A stretch of DNA of 6,174 nt from Cyclobacteriaceae bacterium (GTDB lineage Bacteria; Bacteroidota; Bacteroidia; Cytophagales; Cyclobacteriaceae): NCBI GenBank assembly GCA_015492915.1, contig WGED01000597.1, positions 1-6,174 of the forward strand, given 5' to 3'. Below, piece by piece: positions 1 to 5,260 of this stretch. Positions within the stretch are counted from its first letter, which is position 1. Each line of letters begins with the position of its first letter. A program made the translations under genes and the position numbers. Under the pieces are notes generated by a model, which searched no databases, was not told the DNA's origin, and worked only from the letters and a program-made list of their open reading frames with translations.

Positions 1-14
1 CATTATGCCTCCTC
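1..14 (-). other. Possible start codon and ribosome binding site of a gene leaving the left edge
   Basis: Bases 1-3 read ATG on the minus strand. They are preceded, four bases upstream, by GAGGAGG (plus-strand 8-14), a near-perfect Shine-Dalgarno match. A gene could therefore begin here and continue outside the window, in the same direction as the methyltransferase. Only the start codon is visible, so no product can be given. The other genes in the window show no such motif, so this may be chance. Confidence 0.2.
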
Positions 15-34
15 GTCAAACGTGCTGATTTTCT

Positions 35-50
35 TCCCGCCCTGGCGGGA
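35..50. repeat. Short GC-rich inverted repeat
   Basis: TCCCGCC at 35-41 and GGCGGGA at 44-50 are perfect reverse complements separated by two bases. As RNA they could form a hairpin of about six pairs with a four-base loop. No T-run follows on either strand, so it does not look like an intrinsic terminator. It would lie in the leader of the possible minus-strand gene starting at base 3. Its function is unknown. Confidence 0.35.
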
Positions 51-314
51 CAAGTTGTACTTTAACCTCTCATAACGAAATCCTGGTGAGAATTTTGGGT
101 TAAACTTTCAGGATCAAAAAGTCAGTTTCGGACATTTTCAGATTTACCGGGAAAAGAGAGCGGCATGATCATAGAATAAAAAGAGGTTACCTCAAAAGGC
201 AGGACATAATAAAAAAGCCCTCAAAATCGCAAATATATCTTGTTGATTTACAGCATAATATTTCTTAATATCTCTGCCTTGGCGTGAAACAAAACTTTTG
301 GGACAACCTCACAT

Positions 315-1292
315 TCAAATATCTTTTCTTACTTTGATGAAATACATTGGTGTAAATATTTTTAATTTTCCTGCCTTGACCAGGGCATCTGCGGCGACCA
401 GCAATACCTGCTGCGTTTTGGTAATGCCTTTCGGAAATATTCCTAGTGCTTCAAAAGTCCTGAGAAAATATTTCATGAACGTGCGACTCGCCTTGGTTTG
501 TCTGAATTGTTTCAGTGACCAGCCTGCCTGTAGCGTTCCGTACCATGGCACACTGTTTTCACCCTGCTGCTCCACCAGATCGACAGTCTCGATGACGGTG
601 AAAGGTGACTTTTCGAGGTATGCGTCAATCTCCCTGATCGTTTTCAGGCGGGTGATGCTGTTGCCGTATTCAATCTCTTCCTTTATTTTCACATGTTCGG
701 GGTTATCAGGATCATAATTGTCATTGAGACACCACTGATAGAAACAAGCGATGCCGCCGGGTTTCAGACGACTGTAAATCTGATCATAAACACCCCCGAG
801 ATCAGGTGCGTGGCAAAGCGCTTCGATAGCAAACATCCTGTCAAAAGAGTTTTCGGAGAAAGGCATTTTCATATAATCGCCTTGCTGCACACTAAGCAAA
901 TGACTGATCTCCGAAGTTTCGTTTAATTCCCTGCTGCGATCAACCTGATACTGATTGATCGTTAGCCCGGTGATGTGGGCGCCGGTAGCTGCAGCGATCT
1001 GACGTGCAGGCCCCATGACGCCACAACCGACATCGAGAACCTTATGATCCGGTTTAAGTTCCAGTTTTTCAGCCAGATACATCTCATGACGAAGGAGGCT
1101 GTCTTCAAAAGTCTCATTTTTTAGCCGGCGGGCAAAGTGAAACGAATCTCCCCAGCCTTTTTCATAAAACTTGGTTATGAGTGTGTAAAAATTATCAGTT
1201 GCAAGTTGTGATTTACCTGTTCGCTCCTGATACTTTTCTTCGAATACGGAATTGTAGGTATTAATATCCTTTTCTTTCAAATCGAGATTCAT
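315..1292 (-). CDS. Erg6/SMT-like sterol C-24 methyltransferase (SAM-dependent)
   Basis: This 325-residue class I SAM-dependent methyltransferase carries the signature blocks of sterol C-24 methyltransferases, which methylate the sterol side chain at C-24. Seen in order: FYEKGWGDSFHF (42-53), matching the aromatic sterol-binding region I; RHEMYLA (68-74); the SAM loop LDVGCGVMGPAR (86-97); GDYMKMPF (138-145); IEALCHAP (156-163); LKPGG (176-180); DPDNPEH (194-200); VPWY; and a C-terminal GIFPKG (284-289) with FTPMYF (313-318), which fits the Sterol_MT_C domain. Yeast Erg6 is 383 residues; this one is shorter at the N-terminus and has no membrane helix. Oddities: Lys45 replaces the aromatic residue of the eukaryotic YE(Y/W)GWG motif, and Met93 replaces a glycine of the usual GVGGP. 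No Shine-Dalgarno is seen before the ATG. The native substrate is not shown; another isoprenoid acceptor is possible. Confidence 0.85.
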   Translation of the reverse strand: MNLDLKEKDINTYNSVFEEKYQERTGKSQLATDNFYTLITKFYEKGWGDSFHFARRLKNETFEDSLLRHEMYLAEKLELKPDHKVLDVGCGVMGPARQIAAATGAHITGLTINQYQVDRSRELNETSEISHLLSVQQGDYMKMPFSENSFDRMFAIEALCHAPDLGGVYDQIYSRLKPGGIACFYQWCLNDNYDPDNPEHVKIKEEIEYGNSITRLKTIREIDAYLEKSPFTVIETVDLVEQQGENSVPWYGTLQAGWSLKQFRQTKASRTFMKYFLRTFEALGIFPKGITKTQQVLLVAADALVKAGKLKIFTPMYFIKVRKDI

Positions 1293-1447
1293 AGGTCGGA
1301 TTTATTAAAAATGGGACATTGTTTCACACATATAATTTACGAATTAAAGTCCTTATAACCAATCGCAATACACCTTTTACAGAAAAAAGGATATGAGAAA
1401 ACAACTATTTTTTAGTATGCCCGGTAAGAGCACGGTATAATACTCCA

Positions 1448-1469
1448 TGAAAAAATGACCATTTTTTCA
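1448..1469. repeat. A/T-rich palindrome in the divergent intergenic region
   Basis: TGAAAAAATG (1448-1457) and CATTTTTTCA (1460-1469) are perfect 10-base reverse complements separated by two bases. The palindrome sits between the divergent methyltransferase and small membrane protein genes, with its right end 49 bases before the ATG at 1519. Because the genes diverge, a terminator would be out of place for either, so a protein-binding site (operator) is one possibility. The arms are almost all A and T, so chance is also possible. Confidence 0.4.
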
Positions 1470-1518
1470 ATGATTCAAATCTTACACGTATATTGGTATA
1501 AAAAATATTCTCTGAACC

Positions 1519-1908
1519 ATGGAAGGATTTTTAAATGTTCTGAAAAAGATCGGGATTGTCATATTAGTGCTGGCGATAGCTGTTTTTATATTTCTGAATG
1601 TAGCCAATTACTCATCGGGATTTCGCGCCGGTGTGCCTACCAAACTGAGCAAGAAAGGTGTAATCATCAAAACCTATGAAGGAACACTCAATGTCGGCGG
1701 TCTCACCAATTCGCCTGAAGGTGCCATCCCCACCACATGGGATTTTACCATTAAATCATCTGCCGACAGCGTGGTTGACAAACTAAACGACGCCATCCTC
1801 GAAGGAAGCCGGGTGAAACTGATGTATCATGAAAAGTATGTGCGCTTCTTCTGGCTCGGTGATACCAAATATTTCGTTTACGATGTGGAAGTGCTGGCAA
1901 AAGACTAA
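1519..1908 (+). CDS. Small membrane-anchored protein of unknown function
   Basis: This 129-residue protein has one hydrophobic segment at about 11-29, rich in I, V, L and F. Lysines at 9-10 precede it, and a soluble domain of about 100 residues follows. By the positive-inside rule the short N-terminus would be cytoplasmic and the domain outside the inner membrane. Notable motifs are SGFRAGVPTKLSKKG (33-47), KTYEGTLN (51-58), WDF (74-76), YHEKY (103-107) and GDTKYFV (114-120). I remember similar short Bacteroidota proteins carrying the database name '6-phosphogluconate dehydrogenase'. That name is not supported here, as there is no Rossmann glycine motif and the length is far too small. The ATG at 1519 is chosen because it gives the membrane segment a short N-terminal tail; no Shine-Dalgarno is seen. 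It converges with the YjbQ-family gene with 14 bases between. Confidence 0.8.
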   Translation: MEGFLNVLKKIGIVILVLAIAVFIFLNVANYSSGFRAGVPTKLSKKGVIIKTYEGTLNVGGLTNSPEGAIPTTWDFTIKSSADSVVDKLNDAILEGSRVKLMYHEKYVRFFWLGDTKYFVYDVEVLAKD

Positions 1909-1922
1909 GCCTCCCGGACAGT

Positions 1923-2354
1923 TTATTCACGTTTTTTTCCCCATAATTGTACCACCACCTTTCGCGACCGCGGCCGGGTATCGAAATCAACAAAAATAAT
2001 TTGCTGCCAGGTCCCCAATGTGAGCTTTCCGTTTACAAAAGGTACAACGAGCGAGCTGCCCATCAGTGTTGAACGCACATGTGAAGCGCCGTTGTCATCA
2101 CCCCATGTACCGTGATGTGCATAATGGGCGCCATAAGGAGCCAGCTTGTCAAACATCTTTGCAATATCGGTGTGCACAAGCCCCGGTTCATATTCAATGG
2201 TGCTGAGCCCTGTGGTCGATCCGACTGCGAAAAGCGTCACCTGCCCTTCCGTAAATCCCGATTGGCGTATCTCGGATTCAACCATATCGGTAATATCGAT
2301 AATGTCGGTCCGTCCTTTGGTGCCGAATTGTATCTGCCTTGTTTCGAGTTCCAT
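1923..2354 (-). CDS. YjbQ/UPF0047 family protein (secondary thiamine-phosphate synthase family)
   Basis: This 143-residue protein matches the UPF0047/YjbQ family over its full usual length of about 130-145 residues. Visible family blocks are GSTTGLS (45-51, the small-residue strand before the glutamate segment), EYEPGL (54-59), LAPYG (71-75), HHGTWGDDNGASH (80-92, the family's polar active-site loop with Asp86, Asn88 and His92), STLMGSS (95-101) and the hallmark LGTWQQI (113-119), ending in a V-V-V-Q-L strand. E. coli YjbQ has weak thiamine-phosphate synthase activity, which is the source of the family name; the physiological role is poorly settled and no thiamine gene lies nearby. The protein is expected to be cytosolic, probably trimeric as solved relatives are. 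It is divergent from typA and convergent with the small membrane protein. The ATG has no Shine-Dalgarno. Confidence 0.9.
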   Translation of the reverse strand: MELETRQIQFGTKGRTDIIDITDMVESEIRQSGFTEGQVTLFAVGSTTGLSTIEYEPGLVHTDIAKMFDKLAPYGAHYAHHGTWGDDNGASHVRSTLMGSSLVVPFVNGKLTLGTWQQIIFVDFDTRPRSRKVVVQLWGKKRE

Positions 2355-2376
2355 GAGATTTTAGTGATTTTCTATG

Positions 2377-2409
2377 CGAAAATAATCGAACAGCTCCAAT
2401 AAGGCGAAA
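2377..2409 (-). promoter_or_regulatory. Candidate promoter of the YjbQ-family gene
   Basis: On the minus strand, TATTTTCG (plus-strand 2377-2384) matches the Bacteroidota -7 consensus TAnnTTTG at all but one defined base. TTTCG (2405-2409) lies 20 bases upstream, where a TTTG -33 element would be expected. The -7 element ends 22 bases before the start codon at 2354. Both elements are imperfect, so this is a tentative call. Confidence 0.3.
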
Positions 2410-2469
2410 CATCATGGGAGCAATTCTGTTTATTTTAACGGACATACAATAATATCCGATTCATCTCCG

Positions 2470-2477
2470 TACCTTTG
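2470..2477 (+). promoter_or_regulatory. typA promoter, Bacteroidota-type -7 element
   Basis: TACCTTTG matches the TAnnTTTG -7 consensus of the primary sigma factor in Bacteroidota exactly and ends 32 bases before the typA ATG. No clear TTTG -33 element is seen about 20 bases upstream. Instead that area has an imperfect inverted repeat (CGGA at 2439-2442, TCCG at 2455-2458). The following bases CAGC make the block almost identical to the one before the cold-shock gene. Confidence 0.6.
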
Positions 2478-2509
2478 CAGCTTGAAAATTTCCGCACGAT
2501 AATAATTAT

Positions 2510-4273
2510 ATGCAATCCATAAGAAATATCGCCATCATCGCTCACGTCGATCATGGCAAAACCACGTTAGTTGACAAAATCATCCATGAATGCGAAGCGC
2601 TTGACCCGCGCAAAGAATTGGGTGAGTTGATCCTCGACAGCAATGATCTGGAACGCGAGCGGGGCATCACCATCCTGTCAAAAAATGTCTCTGTCAATTA
2701 TAAAGATGTTAAAATCAATCTGATTGACACACCGGGCCACGCTGATTTTGGCGGCGAGGTAGAACGGGTGCTGAAAATGGCCGACGGCGTATTGTTGCTG
2801 GTCGATGCATTTGAAGGCCCCATGCCCCAAACGCGCTTCGTGCTAAGCAAGGCGATAGAATTAGGCCTTAAGCCTATTGTAGTCATCAACAAGGTCGATA
2901 AGCCCAACTGTCGTCCTGACGAAGTACATGAGGCGGTGTTTGACCTGATGTTTCATCTCGAGGCTTCCGAAGAACAGCTTGATTTCGAGACCCTTTATGG
3001 CTCTTCAAAACAGGGATGGATGAGCAAAGACTGGCATAAACCGACTGATAACATCAGGCCCTTGCTCGATACCATCATTGAAGTAGTGCCCGAGGCGCCT
3101 TACCGCGAGGGTAACCTCCAGATGCAGATCACTTCATTGGATTATTCAAATTTTCTGGGGCGCATCGCCATCGGCAGGGTGTACCGCGGGGACATTGAAC
3201 TGGGAAAAGATTATGCTCTCTGCAAACGCGACGGCTCGGTTAAAAAGGTCAGGGCAAAAGAACTTTACGTTTTTATCGGGCTATCAAGAGAAAAAGTGAA
3301 AAAAGTACGAAGCGGTGACTTGTGTGCAGTGGTAGGCATAGAGGATTTCGATATCGGCGACACGCTTGCCGACTTTGACAACCCCGAACCACTGCCGAGG
3401 ATCAAGATTGATGAACCCACAATAAGCATGTTGTTCACGATCAACAACTCACCTTTCTATGGAAAAGAAGGCAAATTCGTGACATCGCGCCATCTGAGGG
3501 ACAGGCTCTTCAAGGAGACTGAGAAAAACCTGGCGCTCAGGGTCGAAGAGACGGCATCGGAAGATAAATTTATGGTTTACGGGCGTGGCATTTTGCACTT
3601 ATCCGTGCTGATCGAAACCATGAGGAGAGAGGGATATGAATTTCAGGTTGGCAGGCCCCAGGTTATCATCAAAGAGATCGGTGGCAGAAAGCACGAACCT
3701 TCTGAGCACCTTGTCATCGATGTGCCTGAGGTGTCGGAGGGCAAGGTGATCGAGCTTGTCACCCAGCGCAAAGGGCAATTGCAGGTAATGGAGCCGAAAG
3801 GCGATTTGAAACACCTGGAGTTTGTAATACCTTCACGCGGTCTTATAGGCCTCCGCAATTTGTTGCTTACAGCTACTGCCGGTGAGGCGATCATGAGCCA
3901 TCGTTTCAAGAGCTATGAACCCTTTGCAGGCGATATCCCTGCACGCAGCCGTGGATCGCTCGTATCGATGGAAAACGGCACAGCACTCACTTATGCCATT
4001 GACAGACTGCAGGATCGCGGCCGGTTTTTCATCGAAGCCGGAGATCCTGTGTATAAAGGCATGGTGATCGGAGAGCACACTCGGGAAAAGGACCTTGAAG
4101 TGAATGTGGTCAAAGGGAAAAAGCTGACCAACATCCGCGCGGCTGGATCCGACGATGCCGCCCGCATCGTGCCGAAAATCGTCTTTTCACTGGAAGAAGC
4201 GATGGAGTTTATCAAAGAGGACGAATACCTGGAAGTCACTCCCGAAAACCTGAGAATGCGGAAAATAAGCTAA
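2510..4273 (+). CDS. typA: TypA/BipA ribosome-associated translational GTPase
   Basis: TypA (BipA) is an EF-G-like GTPase that binds the ribosome and supports 50S subunit assembly and growth at low temperature or under stress. All G motifs are visible: G1 AHVDHGKT (11-18), switch I RERGITI (49-55), G3 DTPGH (73-77), G4 NKVD (127-130) and a G5 variant GSSK (164-167). After the GTPase domain come an EF-Tu-like domain II (about 202-292), the EF-G-like domain III (about 300-392), domain V (about 393-478) and the TypA-specific C-terminal domain with KLTNIRA, which contacts the ribosome. The start beginning MQSIRNIAIIAHVDHGK is standard for the family. At 587 residues it is slightly short: E. coli BipA is 607, and the protein stops just after the LRMRK strand, where many relatives continue for 10-20 basic residues. 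It has its own promoter and no Shine-Dalgarno. Confidence 0.97.
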   Translation: MQSIRNIAIIAHVDHGKTTLVDKIIHECEALDPRKELGELILDSNDLERERGITILSKNVSVNYKDVKINLIDTPGHADFGGEVERVLKMADGVLLLVDAFEGPMPQTRFVLSKAIELGLKPIVVINKVDKPNCRPDEVHEAVFDLMFHLEASEEQLDFETLYGSSKQGWMSKDWHKPTDNIRPLLDTIIEVVPEAPYREGNLQMQITSLDYSNFLGRIAIGRVYRGDIELGKDYALCKRDGSVKKVRAKELYVFIGLSREKVKKVRSGDLCAVVGIEDFDIGDTLADFDNPEPLPRIKIDEPTISMLFTINNSPFYGKEGKFVTSRHLRDRLFKETEKNLALRVEETASEDKFMVYGRGILHLSVLIETMRREGYEFQVGRPQVIIKEIGGRKHEPSEHLVIDVPEVSEGKVIELVTQRKGQLQVMEPKGDLKHLEFVIPSRGLIGLRNLLLTATAGEAIMSHRFKSYEPFAGDIPARSRGSLVSMENGTALTYAIDRLQDRGRFFIEAGDPVYKGMVIGEHTREKDLEVNVVKGKKLTNIRAAGSDDAARIVPKIVFSLEEAMEFIKEDEYLEVTPENLRMRKIS

Positions 4274-4307
4274 AAATTAGTCAGTAAATTGACGTGTTGG
4301 TGATATT

Positions 4308-4336
4308 CGGCCAGATTTTCCGGCTGTTTTGCTTTT
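4308..4336 (+). terminator. Candidate weak terminator of typA
   Basis: CGGCC (4308-4312) can pair with GGCTG (4322-4326; one G-U) around a nine-base loop. TTTTGCTTTT follows directly. It lies 34 bases after the typA stop codon. The stem is short, so termination would be leaky. Its T-run overlaps the TTTG -33 element of the next gene's promoter. Confidence 0.4.
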
Positions 4337-4361
4337 ATTATAAAAAATAAGCATACCTTTA
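4328..4361 (+). promoter_or_regulatory. Promoter of the cold-shock gene (-33 and -7 elements)
   Basis: TTTG at 4328-4331 and TACCTTTA at 4354-4361, 22 bases apart, fit the Bacteroidota -33/-7 pattern (TTTG, TAnnTTTG), with one mismatch in the last base of -7. Transcription would start around 4367-4370, giving a leader of only about 25 bases. That is too short for the long cold-responsive leader known from E. coli cspA. Confidence 0.6.
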
Positions 4362-4391
4362 CAGCATGTTTAATCAATTTAATGTTTTATA

Positions 4392-4583
4392 ATGAATCAA
4401 GGTAAAGTTAAATTCTTTAATGAGTCCAAAGGTTATGGTTTTATTAAAGATAATGAAACGGACAAAGAGTATTTCGTACACGTCTCAGGGTTGATCGATG
4501 AGATAAAGGAAGATGATGACGTGGTGTATGACCTCACAGAAGGTCGAAAAGGTTTAAATGCAGTTAATGTCAAATTAGCATAG
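4392..4583 (+). CDS. CspA-family cold-shock protein
   Basis: This 63-residue single cold-shock domain protein is a small cytosolic beta-barrel that binds single-stranded RNA and DNA and acts as an RNA chaperone. Visible are the N-terminal strand GKVKFFNESKG (4-14), RNP1 KGYGFI (13-18; usually KGFGFI, so Tyr15 is a conservative change), RNP2 in YFVHVSGL (27-34) and the closing GRKGLNAVNV block typical of the family. The length is close to the usual 64-70 residues. Residues 35-50 are quite acidic. It is preceded by its own promoter and followed by a strong terminator, so it is probably monocistronic, with possible read-through from typA 118 bases upstream. The sequence alone does not tell whether it is cold-induced or constitutive. 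Confidence 0.95.
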   Translation: MNQGKVKFFNESKGYGFIKDNETDKEYFVHVSGLIDEIKEDDDVVYDLTEGRKGLNAVNVKLA

Positions 4584-4608
4584 ATTTAACACCGATTTCA
4601 AGGAAAAG

Positions 4609-4633
4609 CCTCACCAACAGTGAGGTTTTTTTT
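4609..4633 (+). terminator. Intrinsic terminator of the cold-shock gene, probably bidirectional
   Basis: CCTCAC (4609-4614) and GTGAGG (4620-4625) form a perfect 6-bp stem with a five-base loop, followed by eight Ts (4626-4633). It starts 25 bases after the cold-shock stop codon. On the minus strand the same stem is followed by CTTTTCC, so it may also stop the convergent membrane-protein transcript, whose stop is at 4647. Confidence 0.9.
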
Positions 4634-4646
4634 ATGCCCTGCCCCA

Positions 4647-5126
4647 TTAGAAAAATTTATTCTCTTTTTTAAATCTCAACGAAAGAGCCAGAAAGCCAAA
4701 AGGCGATAAGACCATTGTCGGCACCGTTGACATGAACGGTTCGGGGGTCCCTTTGAAACTGTGCACGATAAATACCGCCGTAGTTGTGATGACGGTTGTA
4801 AACAATATCGAAAGGGGAATGTTGAGATATGGGTTTTTTATATTGGTCAGGAAATATTGTAGCAACCTCACGATAATTCCGCCTGCAAAGAAGGAGTAGA
4901 CAGCCTGTTTGAGTGCCGCTACCATCGGCCATGGCCAGGGATGGTCACTATTGATATAATAGATTATACTCCCCATGATAATGGCTCCCAGAATCCCCGC
5001 CTTCACATTGATGAATCTTAAAAAAAACTGAATTATTTTGCCCAAAAGAAACAGGATTTTTTTAAGTGCAAAAAGCAAAAGTAATGAAATGCTTATGCAT
5101 GAGCAAACGAATCGGCTAATGTCCAT
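4647..5126 (-). CDS. Multi-spanning inner-membrane protein of unknown function
   Basis: This 159-residue, strongly hydrophobic protein has four clear membrane segments at about 43-58, 68-86, 101-121 and 133-150, plus a less certain hydrophobic stretch at 6-21 split from the rest by Lys22-Lys23. Conserved-looking loop motifs are NSDHPWPWP (59-67), ALKQA (71-75) and HSFKGTPEPF (122-131). The C-terminus is basic (RFKKENK), suggesting a cytoplasmic end. I recall similar short membrane proteins in Bacteroidota with a KGTPEPF-like loop and no assigned function, and can offer none. The ATG at 5126 has no Shine-Dalgarno, and the first about 40 residues resemble an amphipathic leader, so a later start cannot be excluded. 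It probably shares the bidirectional terminator at 4609-4633. Confidence 0.75.
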   Translation of the reverse strand: MDISRFVCSCISISLLLLFALKKILFLLGKIIQFFLRFINVKAGILGAIIMGSIIYYINSDHPWPWPMVAALKQAVYSFFAGGIIVRLLQYFLTNIKNPYLNIPLSILFTTVITTTAVFIVHSFKGTPEPFMSTVPTMVLSPFGFLALSLRFKKENKFF

Positions 5127-5205
5127 GGATATTGGCTGCCGGTATGCACTAAAAAATCATTGAATTTCCATATGCCTCTAGTGAAATGTTTTATAAAGCA
5201 TTAAT

Positions 5206-5243
5206 AAAAAAAGGTGAACACAACCATTTGTACCCGCCTTTTT
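5206..5243 (-). terminator. Intrinsic terminator of the duplicated-module gene
   Basis: On the minus strand, GGCGGGTACAA (plus-strand 5238-5228) pairs with TTGTGTTCACC (5223-5213) around the four-base loop ATGG. The stem has three G-U pairs and one mismatch. It is flanked by A5 upstream and a seven-T run downstream (5212-5206), as expected of a Rho-independent terminator. It begins 17 bases after the stop codon at 5261 and insulates this gene from the membrane-protein gene further along. Confidence 0.7.
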
Positions 5244-5260
5244 CAATATTTATCTATTCA

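Larger units (their letters stand above)
1..314. other. Non-coding stretch downstream of the methyltransferase gene
   Basis: I see no gene in these 314 bases; all frames are interrupted by frequent stops. The stretch holds a short GC-rich inverted repeat at 35-50 and a loose one (ATCCTG at 80-85, CAGGAT at 109-114). No strong intrinsic terminator follows the methyltransferase stop: the minus strand has runs of T (for example GGGCTTTTTT around 212-220) but no convincing stem before them. It is probably an ordinary intergenic region, possibly including the leader of a gene to the left. Confidence 0.5.

Noticed and set aside
298..926. Plus-strand open frames at 298-717 and 693-926
   Set aside because: They lie antisense within the methyltransferase gene, whose protein matches a known family along its whole length; the plus-strand translations show no recognisable motifs.
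1373..1390. CCTTTT/AAAAGG hairpin in the 1293-1518 intergenic region
   Set aside because: Six mostly A-T pairs with no T-run after them on the relevant strand; too weak to call a terminator or regulatory structure.
1436..1441. TATAAT, an E. coli-like -10 box
   Set aside because: There is no matching -35, and other promoters here follow the Bacteroidota pattern; an A/T-rich region makes this match likely by chance.
1455..1679. Plus-strand frame starting at 1455
   Set aside because: It overlaps the 1519-1908 gene in another frame, is cysteine-rich with no family features, and would begin inside the palindrome; the 1519 frame has a clean membrane segment and domain.
2112..2402. Plus-strand frames opposite the YjbQ-family gene
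   Set aside because: They are antisense to a gene with clear family motifs (LGTWQQI, WGDDNG) and have no features of their own.
3599..4239. Several minus-strand frames opposite typA
   Set aside because: They are shadows of a highly conserved GTPase gene, with low-complexity translations rich in Ser and Arg.
4669..4932. Alternative minus-strand frame inside the membrane-protein gene
   Set aside because: It sits in another frame of the 4647-5126 gene and lacks the regular membrane segments seen in the longer frame.
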